NCBI GenBank assembly: GCA_019187365.1
Contig: JABARE010000001.1
Location: forward strand, 416,211 to 480,210
Direction of reading: 5' to 3'
Length of the DNA stretch: 64,000 nucleotides
DNA from: Saprospiraceae bacterium
GTDB taxonomy: Bacteria > Bacteroidota > Bacteroidia > Chitinophagales > Saprospiraceae
Made by a program: the position numbers and the translations under genes. The notes under the pieces are model-generated. The model was not told the DNA's origin, made no database searches, and saw nothing but the letters and a program-made list of their open reading frames with translations. This document shows, piece by piece, positions 16,869 to 26,116 of the stretch. How positions within the stretch are numbered: the stretch's first letter is position 1; every line of letters starts with the position of its first letter.

Positions 16869-17881
16869 GACTCAAGAATAAACTTCATGGTATCCATGCC
16901 GTCAGCATAATCAAACAATCCGGGAAATTGGGCTTGTCCCATCCGAACCGATTTGAATTCAGACAAATCTCTTGCACTACAAATGCATTGAACGCTACCC
17001 ACATCTGCTCGAAGACGAAGATTCAAATCGGCCAAATCGCTGAAGTACTCAAAATGCAATGTGGCAATCGCGGAAGGAACGGCCTTTCCCGGAACCAAGG
17101 CTACCGGACCACTAAAAACACCTTTTGAACGCATAAGAGTATGAAAGGCCTTAGCATATTTAAAGTGACGGACATATAATGGATGTTCACGGACCCAGGG
17201 AAAAGAAGCATTCCAGTTCTCCAGCAAATCACAGGGATCAAATCCAGAAGGCAGATAAAGTTTTGAGACATTCCTGCAACCCAGACCGTAGTAGGCGAAA
17301 ACATCATGTCCAAGCGCCATGAGCTCTGTTCCAGATTCATTTCCAAAGAGCACCGCAACGGCGTTGCGGTGACCTCTTGCAAGAACAGGCACATGAGACA
17401 ATTTGGATTGCAAATCCCGGCGTGTTATGTCAGAGCCCGTAACAATGAATTTGTCAGCAACAGGCAACTCTCCAGTCTCTGCAAAATCGAAAGCAAGCCC
17501 TTCCTGTTCAATATATCTGTAAACGTATCTGCATACAGGCTGATCTTTATGCGAAAGCTTAATCCGGACACGGGCGTTGCAAGCCAATGCACAAAGCACG
17601 TCGTGAAATGATACGACGGGGATATTACCCGCAGCAACAATTCCAACGACGTTCCGCCTTGTCCCATCAGAGATTCCATATTCCTCAAGCCATTGAGCAA
17701 GGATTCGTTCATTCAGATAGCACTCGCTGATCGCCCGCAGGCTGCGTCTGATTTCCCTTTCGGTAAACCATGGATTTAGCACTTCAGCCTTTTCGAGCAT
17801 CTCCTGATAATCCCGCTGCTCTGACATGAGATAATTCCTCCATGAAGAGCAAAATTCTACGAAGCGGCTTACAAAAGACAT
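16865..17881 (-). CDS. Acyl-CoA reductase (LuxC-like family)
   Basis: This 338-aa protein resembles the LuxC-type acyl-CoA reductases common in Bacteroidota: NPWFTEREIRRSLRAI, VVGIVAAGNIPVVSFHDVLCAL, IVTGSDITRRDL, and YYGLGCRNVSKLYLPSGFDP with the presumed nucleophilic Cys. The family reduces an activated fatty acyl group to the aldehyde with NADPH; the natural substrate here is unknown. The ATG at 17881 follows the rluD stop by 2 nt; a TTG at 17887 would overlap it. It forms an operon rluD - acyl-CoA reductase - nth on the minus strand. Confidence 0.87.
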   Translation of the reverse strand: MSFVSRFVEFCSSWRNYLMSEQRDYQEMLEKAEVLNPWFTEREIRRSLRAISECYLNERILAQWLEEYGISDGTRRNVVGIVAAGNIPVVSFHDVLCALACNARVRIKLSHKDQPVCRYVYRYIEQEGLAFDFAETGELPVADKFIVTGSDITRRDLQSKLSHVPVLARGHRNAVAVLFGNESGTELMALGHDVFAYYGLGCRNVSKLYLPSGFDPCDLLENWNASFPWVREHPLYVRHFKYAKAFHTLMRSKGVFSGPVALVPGKAVPSAIATLHFEYFSDLADLNLRLRADVGSVQCICSARDLSEFKSVRMGQAQFPGLFDYADGMDTMKFILES

Positions 17882-17883
17882 GG

Positions 17884-18930
17884 TCAATTCAGCTCGCGTT
17901 GGGCATCAGTCCGGCTAAGGGTGTATGCCCGCCACTTATCTATAAGTTGTTGAAATGCTAAGGGTGGATCAATCTCAAAATGCATCCTTTCCCGGCTGAC
18001 CGGATGAGTGAAACCAATGGATCTTGCATGCAAGGCATGGCCGGGCAAAATGGCAAAACAGTTCTCTACAAATTGCCGGTATTTATTAAAAACCGTACCC
18101 TTAAGGATCCTGCTACCGCCATATTTCTCGTCGTTGAATAGCGGATGGCCGATGTACTTCATGTGGACGCGAATTTGATGTGTTCTGCCAGTTTCGAGCA
18201 TGCACTTCACCAGACTCGTGTAATAAAAGGCCTCGACGGTCTCGTAATGAGTTACCGCGTGTTTGCCATTCAATCCGTCTGAAAAGGCAGATTGCCTCTG
18301 ACGCATTTTGAGGTCGCGTCCGATGTTTACTTCAATGGTTCCGGAAGGTGGATCCGGTTCACCCCAGACAAGAGCATAATATTCACGGGTGATGGTATGC
18401 TCGAAAAACTGACGTGCCAGGTGGGCGTGGGCGAATTCCGTTTTAGCAATGACAAGCAAACCACTGGTATCCCTGTCAATCCTGTGTACCAGGCCGAAGC
18501 GATTGTCTGGATCCGCCCGCCGGGAGCGAAGGTAAAATGCCAAAGCATTAACGAGAGTCCCTGAGCGCACTCCCGGTGCAGGGTGAACGACCATTCCACG
18601 CGGTTTATTGACAATCATTACCGCATCGTCTTCGTACACAATGTTGAGTGCAATATCCTCGGCAACGACTTCAGAACTGTCCGTCAATTTGGGCAGTCTA
18701 AGCTCCACCCTATCGTTTCCGGAGATGCGAAAACTCGCCTTAGTCGACTTACCGTTGACTAAAACAAGGCCCGCATCAATAGCGGCCTGGATTCTGCTCC
18801 TCGACACCTTGGCTAACCGGTTGGCAAGATAGCGATCCACTCGTAGAGGCGCTTGTCCCGGATCGACCTCGATGAATACTATTTCCAGCAACTCATCAGA
18901 GGAATCAGACGGATCAATAAATTCTTCCAT
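17884..18930 (-). CDS. rluD: RluD-type rRNA pseudouridine synthase
   Basis: This is a 348-aa protein. An S4 RNA-binding domain lies near residues 28-85 (RVDRYLANRLAKVSRSRIQAAIDAGLVLVNG). The catalytic domain carries VHRIDRDTSGLLVIAKT with the nucleophilic Asp, VNKPRGMVVHPAPG before it and CMLETGRTHQIRVHMKYIGHPLFNDEKYGG after it. It isomerises uridine to pseudouridine in large-subunit rRNA. The first gene of a three-gene minus-strand operon, it is transcribed away from the divergent trans-sulfuration enzyme gene. The two start codons are 40 nt apart with face-to-face promoter boxes between and just inside them. Confidence 0.93.
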   Translation of the reverse strand: MEEFIDPSDSSDELLEIVFIEVDPGQAPLRVDRYLANRLAKVSRSRIQAAIDAGLVLVNGKSTKASFRISGNDRVELRLPKLTDSSEVVAEDIALNIVYEDDAVMIVNKPRGMVVHPAPGVRSGTLVNALAFYLRSRRADPDNRFGLVHRIDRDTSGLLVIAKTEFAHAHLARQFFEHTITREYYALVWGEPDPPSGTIEVNIGRDLKMRQRQSAFSDGLNGKHAVTHYETVEAFYYTSLVKCMLETGRTHQIRVHMKYIGHPLFNDEKYGGSRILKGTVFNKYRQFVENCFAILPGHALHARSIGFTHPVSRERMHFEIDPPLAFQQLIDKWRAYTLSRTDAQRELN

Positions 18931-18937
18931 AAATTTG
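18930..18937 (+). promoter_or_regulatory. Putative -7 box for the trans-sulfuration PLP enzyme
   Basis: TAAATTTG matches TAnnTTTG and ends 33 nt before the ATG at 18971. It begins on the first base of the divergent rluD start codon. Confidence 0.45.
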
Positions 18938-18956
18938 CCTGCTTACGCAACAAATT

Positions 18957-18984
18957 CAAACTTAGGAACCATGAACGATCGCAA
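18957..18984 (-). promoter_or_regulatory. Putative promoter for the rluD operon
   Basis: The minus strand carries TTG (18984-18982), a 17-nt spacer and TAAGTTTG (18964-18957), ending 26 nt upstream of the rluD ATG. Both elements match the Bacteroidota housekeeping promoter pattern. The promoter overlaps the first codons of the divergent gene. Confidence 0.5.
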
Positions 18985-20176
18985 AATTCACATCGAGTCT
19001 GTTTGTGCGGCAGAGCCAAAGGTAAGTAAAACCACAGAAGCGCACAAAAATCCAATTTACGCAAGTTCCACATTCCGTTTCGATTCCATAGATGAGGGGA
19101 TATCCATCTTCAAAGACCAGCCGGGAGGGCATGTGTACACGCGCTATGGCAATCCGGGCATTGAGGCCGTTGCAGCGAAAATCGCGCAGCTCGAAGTTTT
19201 TGGGTCTTCGACAAGTGCTTACGGGCTGCTCACCAGCAGTGGTATGGCGGCAATTTACACAGCGGTCAGATGTGTTTTGCAATCAGGTGACGTACTGGTA
19301 ACGCAACAAAATCTGTATGGGGGCACCACCGAACTCTTTGAGAAGATACTCCCCTCAGAAAACATTCAGTGTCTTGCCCTGGATTTTGCTGAGGAAGGCG
19401 CCCTTGACAAAATCCTCTCGAAACATTCCAGGCGAAACATGGCCATCTTTATAGAAACACCTGCAAATCCTGCACTTCAGTGCCTTGACATTCAGGCGGT
19501 GTGCGAACTGGCCAAAGCCTATGGCGCCAGGGTTATTGTCGACAACACCTTTGCCACTCCGGTCTTGCAACGTCCTTTACTTCTTGGTGCTGACCTGGTG
19601 GCGCATTCCACTACAAAATACCTTCATGGTCATGGACTTTCTACAGGAGGGGCTGTCATAGGTCGTGATGAGGATATCATGCGCAATAAGGCCTGGACGT
19701 TTATGAAGCTTACGGGCTGCAATTCAAATCCCTTTGATGCATGGTTACTCAATACCGGACTTAAAACACTGGCGTTGCGGATCATCCGTCAAAGCGAAAA
19801 TGCCTTCTACATTGCAAAAAGACTGCGCGAAATGAAAGGGATTAGCAGAGTACTCTATCCCGGACTCCCCGATTTTTCCACACACGCTTTTGCTTCGAAG
19901 CAGATGTCACATTTTGGAGCCATGCTCAGTTTTGAGCCAGGAAACTCCTTGATGGATGCAAAAACCTTCTGCAATAAATTGAGGCACTGCACCATTGCAC
20001 CCTCTTTGGGTGAAACGGATACGATGGTACTGCACCCCGCCACGATGTCCCACCTGAAAGTTGATCCCTCCCTCCGCCAACACTACGGTATAACAGACAG
20101 TCTGGTACGCATGTCGGTTGGTTTGGAGCATCCCGACGACATCCTTGCGGATATAGAACAGGCATTGGCGGTATAA
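18971..20176 (+). CDS. Cys/Met-metabolism PLP enzyme (cystathionine gamma-synthase / methionine gamma-lyase family)
   Basis: This 401-aa fold-type I PLP enzyme has the trans-sulfuration signatures: VYTRYGNPG (PLP phosphate contact from the neighbouring subunit), [26 protein letters not shown], and the Schiff-base Lys216 in [15 protein letters not shown]. The C-terminal domain ends in [21 protein letters not shown]. Family members make cystathionine, cleave it, or break down methionine. The sequence does not let me choose, so no symbol is given. ATG 18971 is preferred; the open frame extends back 33 codons into the divergent rluD gene and includes the -7 box. It ends 4 nt from a convergent gene. 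Confidence 0.92.
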   Translation: MNDRKIHIESVCAAEPKVSKTTEAHKNPIYASSTFRFDSIDEGISIFKDQPGGHVYTRYGNPGIEAVAAKIAQLEVFGSSTSAYGLLTSSGMAAIYTAVRCVLQSGDVLVTQQNLYGGTTELFEKILPSENIQCLALDFAEEGALDKILSKHSRRNMAIFIETPANPALQCLDIQAVCELAKAYGARVIVDNTFATPVLQRPLLLGADLVAHSTTKYLHGHGLSTGGAVIGRDEDIMRNKAWTFMKLTGCNSNPFDAWLLNTGLKTLALRIIRQSENAFYIAKRLREMKGISRVLYPGLPDFSTHAFASKQMSHFGAMLSFEPGNSLMDAKTFCNKLRHCTIAPSLGETDTMVLHPATMSHLKVDPSLRQHYGITDSLVRMSVGLEHPDDILADIEQALAV

Positions 20177-20180
20177 GAAG

Positions 20181-20669
20181 TCAATTGGCTAATTCGATGA
20201 CCTCTGCCCCTTGAATGCTCCCCTGCTCTATCCTGATCCGGACCAGCGTTTGCGTTTTGTGAAACCCCTGTTTCCCGGCAGCGCCAGGGTTTAGATAAAG
20301 GAGTTTGTTTTGGCGGTCAAAAGCAATTTTCAAGATGTGCGAATGCCCACAAACCAAAATACCAGGCTGATAATCAAGGATTTTGGACTTTACCTCCCTG
20401 TTATATGTGCCAAATTTCCCGGCAATATGGGTCATGAGTACCTTCATGCCATCTGCCATAAAAACTGCAAACTCAGGAATCTGCGATCGAATTTCCCTGC
20501 CATCAATGTTCCCGAAGACTGCACGGGTAGGCTTAAAATTCATAAGTGCAGTCAGCACTTCAGGTGAACCGATGTCACCCGCATGCCAAATTTCGTCGCA
20601 TTTTTCAAAATGAGAAAAGACCCTTTTGTCGAGGAAACCATGGGTATCTGAAAGAATGCCGACCGTCAT
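20181..20669 (-). CDS. YfcE-type metallophosphoesterase
   Basis: This 162-aa calcineurin-like phosphoesterase has all metal-binding signatures: GILSDTHG (Asp, His), IWHAGDIGS (Asp), VFGNIDGREI (Asn), MTHIAGKFG (His) and LVCGHSHILK (His-x-His). YNPGAAG-type closing residues (YLNPGAAGKQGF) are as in YfcE/MJ0936. It hydrolyses phosphodiesters with Mn or similar divalent metals; the physiological substrate is unknown. Its ATG overlaps the stop of the upstream oxidoreductase gene by 4 nt, so the two are cotranscribed. Confidence 0.9.
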   Translation of the reverse strand: MTVGILSDTHGFLDKRVFSHFEKCDEIWHAGDIGSPEVLTALMNFKPTRAVFGNIDGREIRSQIPEFAVFMADGMKVLMTHIAGKFGTYNREVKSKILDYQPGILVCGHSHILKIAFDRQNKLLYLNPGAAGKQGFHKTQTLVRIRIEQGSIQGAEVIELAN

Positions 20670-21640
20670 TTGCCTGAAACGCGCAATACAATTTTTCCAA
20701 ACTGATCCTGGCTCTCCATCCGCTGAAAAGCGGCTTCGGCATTGTGCAAATCGTAAACAGAATCGACGACAGGTTTGAGTTTCTTCTCGTTGACCAGTGC
20801 GAGAAATCCCGCAAAATCTGTCTGAGACCCCATGGTGCTCCCAAAGATGGAAACCTGCTTCCAGAAAATCTGTTGAGGCACAATGTCAGACATTTTGCCC
20901 CCCGTCCCGCCATAGACAGCGATGCGACCTCCGGGGCGTGCGAGCTGGACGAGCTTTGCAAACGATGCGCCGGCATATCCGTCAACGATGATGTCGAAAC
21001 CGTCGCAACACTGCTCCTTTAATTTCGTTTCCCACTCAGGGGTCGAGTAGAGCACGCCTCCGGCAGCTCCCATGGCTATAGCCTTGGCAAGTTTTTCCGG
21101 TCTCGAACTGGTCACATGCACTTCAAGACCGCAAGCAAGTCCAATCTGGAGTGCAAACAACGCCACTCCCCCACCAACTCCCGTTACCAACAATCGTTCG
21201 CCGGGAACGGGCTTACATCTTGAGACCAGGGCCCGATATGCAGTGACGCCAGCCAGCCCAATCGCAGCGGCTTCCATATCGTCGAGGTGTTTCGGCGCAG
21301 GATAGATGTTTTCTGCGGGAACATTTACCTTTTCTGCAAAGGTTCCGTCCAACGGCAGACCCAAAATTTGAAAATGCTTGCCCTGAACGCACTCGTCCGC
21401 TCCCCAGAACAAACCAGGGTTTAACACAACGCGTTTAGAGCCCAGAGCGGCACAGGCATCCGAACCGGGTATGATCGGATATTTTAGACCTGCATATTGC
21501 CCTTTCATGATCCAGAGGTCGCGATGGTTTAAAGCACAGGCCATGACGGTAAGCACTTCCATTCCTTCAGACTTAGGCGCTTCGGGGACTTCGACGTAGG
21601 AAGGACGTGCATTCTTTTCAGGAAGGATAATTGCTTTCAT
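20666..21640 (-). CDS. Zinc-type alcohol dehydrogenase-like / quinone oxidoreductase (MDR superfamily)
   Basis: This is a 324-aa medium-chain dehydrogenase/reductase. The GroES-like N-terminal domain (MKAIILPEKNARPSYVEVPEAPKS, ALNHRDLWIMKGQYAGLKYPIIPGSDACAAL) lacks the Cys-His pattern for catalytic zinc. The Rossmann domain carries LLVTGVGGGVALFALQIG (GxGxxG-type NADPH loop) and the tail GKIVLRVSGK. The likely reaction is NADPH-dependent reduction of a quinone or enone; the substrate is unknown. ATG 21640 begins the standard MKAIIL start; the frame extends back 9 codons into the terminator of the upstream gene. Confidence 0.88.
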   Translation of the reverse strand: MKAIILPEKNARPSYVEVPEAPKSEGMEVLTVMACALNHRDLWIMKGQYAGLKYPIIPGSDACAALGSKRVVLNPGLFWGADECVQGKHFQILGLPLDGTFAEKVNVPAENIYPAPKHLDDMEAAAIGLAGVTAYRALVSRCKPVPGERLLVTGVGGGVALFALQIGLACGLEVHVTSSRPEKLAKAIAMGAAGGVLYSTPEWETKLKEQCCDGFDIIVDGYAGASFAKLVQLARPGGRIAVYGGTGGKMSDIVPQQIFWKQVSIFGSTMGSQTDFAGFLALVNEKKLKPVVDSVYDLHNAEAAFQRMESQDQFGKIVLRVSGK

Positions 21641-21644
21641 TCGG

Positions 21645-21682
21645 TAAAAATAAAAAAGTGCCTCCAATCACAGAGGCACTTT
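21645..21682 (-). terminator. Rho-independent terminator downstream of giant protein A gene
   Basis: A perfect 10-bp stem (AAAGTGCCTC 21655-21664, GAGGCACTTT 21673-21682) has an 8-nt loop. On the minus strand it is followed by TTTTTTATTTTTA, a strong U-tract. It lies 35 nt after the stop of the 1421-aa gene and just before the next minus-strand gene, separating the surface-protein block from the oxidoreductase operon. Confidence 0.85.
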
Positions 21683-21716
21683 CCCTTCATAAACCGATAT
21701 AATAACTAAACGTCTC

Positions 21717-24700
21717 TTATTGCGTAAGAATGATCTTCCGTACCGCGGTATAACGATGCGTTTCCATGCGGTAATAATATATGCCAGGGCCACCGAGATC
21801 TGTTGCATCAACGCGCAAAACATTGGTACCTTCTTTGGCGATACAATCAACCGATCGAAGCAAAGTGCCTTCAGTATTGAAGAAACTGATGTTGACCTTT
21901 TGATTGACAGGTGCCTGGAATTTGATTGCGGAGTTGTTCCGGAATGGGTTCGGCTCGTTCTGGAAGAGCGCGGCACGCTGAATTTCAGCTTTGCTGGAAC
22001 GCTCTTTTAGCTGGATGCTAAGCAGGCTCAAGTCCTCGAGATATGCCTCAGCCGATATACCGTCATGTCGCATCATGATGAACTCGGCAATAGATATCGG
22101 ATGAGCTGTACGGAAAACAAGGTAGAACAAAACCTTATCGGTAGGTGTGACACTGCCTAAGGAATTCCAGCTCACATTCAGTCTTCCGGTACTCTTCGGG
22201 TCGATACAGATGTTGCGCTCGTCAAAATCAAGAACACCGCTCTGCACACCGACAAATTCTCCCAACGCAGCTTCGAAGCCAAAACTGCACTGGAATCCGG
22301 AAAGGCTGCCATTCCAATTACCATAGACCGGTATGCGAACAAGTCCCTCTTCTGCTTCAACAAATTCGTCAAGTTCAAAGTTCAATGCTGCGGATGCCCT
22401 TCCCTGAACTCCACCATCCAATTCCGTAGTTTTGGCGCTGAGGTTCACGTCCCCGGTCTTGATGGCCATAAAATCAACATCACGCATTTCACCCGAAAGC
22501 TGATCAATTTCATACTGATCTACCCAGGGCAAATTCGCCCATGGATTGTCAATGTGATCAAACTTGAGATCCTTGGTCAGGAATGACCAGGAAGGCACAC
22601 CATCCTTAAATCGATCGCTGATGCCAAGTATGAGCTTTCGAATGTCGCTGATATCGGAAGCGGTGATGCTCCTTGAATTATTAACATCCGCTGCAATAAA
22701 TTGGTACGGCGACTGAAAGGTCTCCACACCCAGGATATGCCTCTGAATGAGGACGATGTCCGCGGTGGTTATTCCATTGTTTATATCATCGTCCTTGCGG
22801 GGGCGAACAGAATATCGCTCACCTTCCGGCAGATCGACGAAAGAATAGCTTCCGGACCGTTCTGAACGAATCGTGCCTACGACTTTCCCCTCCTGCAATA
22901 AATCGAGGTGTGCATTCTGCAGAACGGCATGATTGCTCGTAGAGACGAGACCGCTGATCATGCCACCGTTGCCAAACCGGTTTAAACAGGTATTGCCAAT
23001 GTTATCCTGCAGGTATAATTTGGTATTGCAAAACGACTGATTATTCCATAAGTCAGTCACGTAAATGGTAACATCCAGAGTGTCCGAGATGCCATTGTCA
23101 ATATCGGAACAGGAGTACCGGCGAACCGAGTCGGACACTAAGCTGCTGTAAGAGAACCGCAGATCACTGTAGGCAGTACAATTGTCCTGGCTTTTGCTGT
23201 CGAAAAAGCGTGCCGGAACGTCAATATTTCCCGAAGAGGGCATAACCACAGCAACCAACCCAACTTTGCAGAATGGAGTGGGAACTTTGCAATCGTTCAC
23301 GCGGATCTGCTGGATGCAGCTGGATGAATTGCCGCAAGAGTCAGAGACCGTCCATTGAACTCGATGAGATCCTGCAGGGAATACACCACTGGCATTATTG
23401 CCTTGCTGTGTGCTTCCAAATCCCGTGTTACCGATATCAATCCGATATGTCCAGATCAGTTTATCGTCATCGGTGCAGTCGTCGTCTGCAAGTCCGATCA
23501 AATCGAGGTAGGCATTGCAGCTCACATCGTCTGCGCAGACGTCAACGGTTATACACGTTTCGTTGGCGATGATCGGAGCAGATGTATTTCTTACGTAGAT
23601 GAGCTGATCTCGTGAAAAAATACCAACCGGATCGTTGCTGTTCACATCGTAAAGGCACCAGTCGATCACCTTCCAGTGTCGAATAATTTTAATGCAATAT
23701 CCACCTACGTTGTAAAAACGCTCATCGCTGTACCCTGCTATCAGATTGGCACAGCCATGCCTTGGGAGAACCGGCTTCCCGGATATTTCCGGATGGGCAT
23801 CAGAAGCCTGGCACCCGTTCACGGTTATGTCAGCCGGCCAACCGATATCACCCATGGTGACGGGATCGTCATCGACTACCGTGATGGTGTGGTGGCAAAT
23901 AGTGAAAGCGCCACTGAGCGAAGAGGCCTTCCATTCGCGCCGTATCGAACCTACACCACACTTCCATTGTATGGTATCATCGCGATAGGTAATTCTTACA
24001 TTTGAGCAAGAGTTGACTGCAGTAGCTCCACCCACTATTCCGAGATCGGAAAGATCGGTGCCACAATCCACGGTAATATTGGGCGGACAATCAATATCAG
24101 GGGCTATTTTATCCTGTACCGTGACAGAAACCATACAATCGTTGAAATTCCCCGCTTTATCCCATACCCTGAACACCACCATCTGGGGGTTGTGTTCGAG
24201 ATCCTCGCAACAGAATGTGACCTTTGGCCCAAAATCGGTGTTGCCGGGAATTCCACACCAATCCGTCATTCTGCGTATTGCCATTGAATCGATTTCGCAG
24301 TTGTCGAGAGAGCCGTTGTCGACCGAGGTCGCAAAAAGAGCAGCAACACCCTGCTCATTTAAACTGACAACCGTGTGCTCATCACAGATGGCAACCGGGT
24401 CGAGTTTGTCCTCGATCAGCACTTCAGTGCGGCATACCGTGACATTTCCGCAAGCGTCTGTGACAATGTAGCGCACCCAGGTTGTGTCGCGTGGCAGCCC
24501 TGGAATTACTGCATTCCCTCCTGAATAGGTCACTCCATCTGTGCGATAATCACCTGCCTCAGGCTTCCCGTCAGGCCCTGCCAACTTATAATCTACTGTG
24601 AAGGTAGTAGACGAACAGTCGTCGATAAACTGTGGCGGAGGCACGATAGCGGTTCCGGAACACAGGTAATAATCCATGGGGAAACGCAGATAATTTTGCG

Positions 24701-25982
24701 CACACACCACCTTAGGTGGCTTGTTGTCCATGACTTTAATGAATTGGACTCGTTCCTGCAATTCTCCGGTGCACCAGTCGAAAACCTTCCAGGTGCGCAA
24801 TAATTTGAAGGAGTTTCCGCAGATGGGTATGCGCACATCGCGGTAGGTAACTGCGATGTGGTCGCAGTGTACATTTAGCGGGTAACCCGTTCCCTTCCAC
24901 TTAACACCGCCAAACTTGTCCAGTTCGTCGTAGGGCGAAGGATTTCCATTGTCGAGAGCATTCCACCCAGCCGGATAAGGACCTACCTTAGGTTCAATGC
25001 TGTCGCACTGCAATGGGGGCAGCTGGAAACCATCGTAATTCAGAGGCCATCCGACCCCTGCAATGCTCGCCTGTGTAATGTAGATGGAGTCTTTGCATGA
25101 GGTCTTGTTGCCCTTACAATCGACCGCCGTCCAGTTGCGCTCAACCTGAGCATAATAACTTGCGTTGCAACCATTTTTCAGGTAAATGTCGTAATAACAC
25201 AGTTCAACATCGCAACAGAGGTCAAAACCCCGCACGATATAGCATTGAGACTTTGTCGGATGCTTAACCACCGTATCTCCGGGAGGAAGAGGAAAACCAA
25301 TTGAATCAGGAGAATAGTCCTGGTCGCACTCCACCACATAGGCTGTATCGCTGCACTCAAGCAGGGGAATGTATTTATCTTCAATGAGTATTCTACCCCA
25401 GCAAGCAATCCCGGTGCACAAATGCCTCACATGCACTTTGAGCACCTGACCCAGGTGGGAGTAATTTACTATGTTGCCAAGGATGGGCAGGTTGTTCGTA
25501 TTGTATACCGTGACCTGGAAAGAACTGGCAGGATAATAGTCTCCTTCCAGCACGACCCCGGGAGTGATCAGCGCCTGACAGTTTCCGTCCAGGCTGACGT
25601 GCACCAGATCGTCGCAGGCCATGGCATAATCACCCTCTACAATGACCTGCTGAAAGACCTGAGTAAAAGGAAAGACCGCAGTGATCAAACGGATGATATA
25701 AGTGCCCGGTACAGTGCCCCAATCAACGGTAAAACTATTGACGGGACCGAATGGCACAGGATTCAGCGAACCGCCGCCCAGCACGGCTACCAGAAAAGGC
25801 CCTCCACTAAAATTGTACGTGACGGTCTGCCCCGGACATACACTGGTGTCGCCACTGACGTACTGCCCTTTCGCATCGAAAGTAAGGGCAACCAGCAAGG
25901 CAGCAATGCAAATAACCAGGGGCTTCCGGACCAGTTGGCTGAAACCAGGAAGGCTAACTGAAAATAGAGCAACCTTCTTCAT
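21717..25982 (-). CDS. Giant T9SS protein A: HYR-like modules, dockerin-like and cohesin-like domains
   Basis: This is a 1421-aa exported protein. The signal peptide is about 1-40 (MKKVALFSV... LTFDAKGQ). Next is the block's shared N-terminal module (VHVSLDGNCQALITPGVVLEG... CWGRILIEDKYIPLLEC), then several cysteine-rich HYR/Ig-like modules with DACGN/DKAGN turns and IxDKxxP linkers to about 980. A small regulatory-like beta domain (GSYSFVDLPEGERY) follows. Then come a dockerin-like pair (about 1064-1123: NNGITTADIVLIQRHILG and AADVNNSRSITASDISDIRKLILG), the motif DFMAIKTGDVN, a cohesin-like domain (about 1198-1325) and a T9SS type A domain (1338-1421, ALFQNEPNPF to VRKIILTQ). Predicted role: assembling extracellular or surface structure. 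ATG 25982 is chosen for its signal peptide; the frame extends back to 26078. Confidence 0.88.
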   Translation of the reverse strand: MKKVALFSVSLPGFSQLVRKPLVICIAALLVALTFDAKGQYVSGDTSVCPGQTVTYNFSGGPFLVAVLGGGSLNPVPFGPVNSFTVDWGTVPGTYIIRLITAVFPFTQVFQQVIVEGDYAMACDDLVHVSLDGNCQALITPGVVLEGDYYPASSFQVTVYNTNNLPILGNIVNYSHLGQVLKVHVRHLCTGIACWGRILIEDKYIPLLECSDTAYVVECDQDYSPDSIGFPLPPGDTVVKHPTKSQCYIVRGFDLCCDVELCYYDIYLKNGCNASYYAQVERNWTAVDCKGNKTSCKDSIYITQASIAGVGWPLNYDGFQLPPLQCDSIEPKVGPYPAGWNALDNGNPSPYDELDKFGGVKWKGTGYPLNVHCDHIAVTYRDVRIPICGNSFKLLRTWKVFDWCTGELQERVQFIKVMDNKPPKVVCAQNYLRFPMDYYLCSGTAIVPPPQFIDDCSSTTFTVDYKLAGPDGKPEAGDYRTDGVTYSGGNAVIPGLPRDTTWVRYIVTDACGNVTVCRTEVLIEDKLDPVAICDEHTVVSLNEQGVAALFATSVDNGSLDNCEIDSMAIRRMTDWCGIPGNTDFGPKVTFCCEDLEHNPQMVVFRVWDKAGNFNDCMVSVTVQDKIAPDIDCPPNITVDCGTDLSDLGIVGGATAVNSCSNVRITYRDDTIQWKCGVGSIRREWKASSLSGAFTICHHTITVVDDDPVTMGDIGWPADITVNGCQASDAHPEISGKPVLPRHGCANLIAGYSDERFYNVGGYCIKIIRHWKVIDWCLYDVNSNDPVGIFSRDQLIYVRNTSAPIIANETCITVDVCADDVSCNAYLDLIGLADDDCTDDDKLIWTYRIDIGNTGFGSTQQGNNASGVFPAGSHRVQWTVSDSCGNSSSCIQQIRVNDCKVPTPFCKVGLVAVVMPSSGNIDVPARFFDSKSQDNCTAYSDLRFSYSSLVSDSVRRYSCSDIDNGISDTLDVTIYVTDLWNNQSFCNTKLYLQDNIGNTCLNRFGNGGMISGLVSTSNHAVLQNAHLDLLQEGKVVGTIRSERSGSYSFVDLPEGERYSVRPRKDDDINNGITTADIVLIQRHILGVETFQSPYQFIAADVNNSRSITASDISDIRKLILGISDRFKDGVPSWSFLTKDLKFDHIDNPWANLPWVDQYEIDQLSGEMRDVDFMAIKTGDVNLSAKTTELDGGVQGRASAALNFELDEFVEAEEGLVRIPVYGNWNGSLSGFQCSFGFEAALGEFVGVQSGVLDFDERNICIDPKSTGRLNVSWNSLGSVTPTDKVLFYLVFRTAHPISIAEFIMMRHDGISAEAYLEDLSLLSIQLKERSSKAEIQRAALFQNEPNPFRNNSAIKFQAPVNQKVNISFFNTEGTLLRSVDCIAKEGTNVLRVDATDLGGPGIYYYRMETHRYTAVRKIILTQ

Positions 25983-26067
25983 AATTTGTTCATTTAGTTG
26001 TAAAAGAATTGACATGACGTTCAATTTATACCAGCTTTTGAAATGGATTACCCGGGTTTGGCTTTCA

Positions 26068-26091
26068 TCCGGGAACATTGCTGTTCCCGGA
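26068..26091 (-). terminator. Hairpin between giant genes B and A (possible terminator)
   Basis: A perfect 9-bp inverted repeat TCCGGGAAC / GTTCCCGGA with a 6-nt loop lies 25 nt past the stop of gene B on the minus strand. No U-tract follows, so it may be a weak terminator, an mRNA-stabilising 3' end or a processing site. Confidence 0.45.
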
Positions 26092-26116
26092 ATCAGCCTA
26101 ATTACCCAAGAACCGT

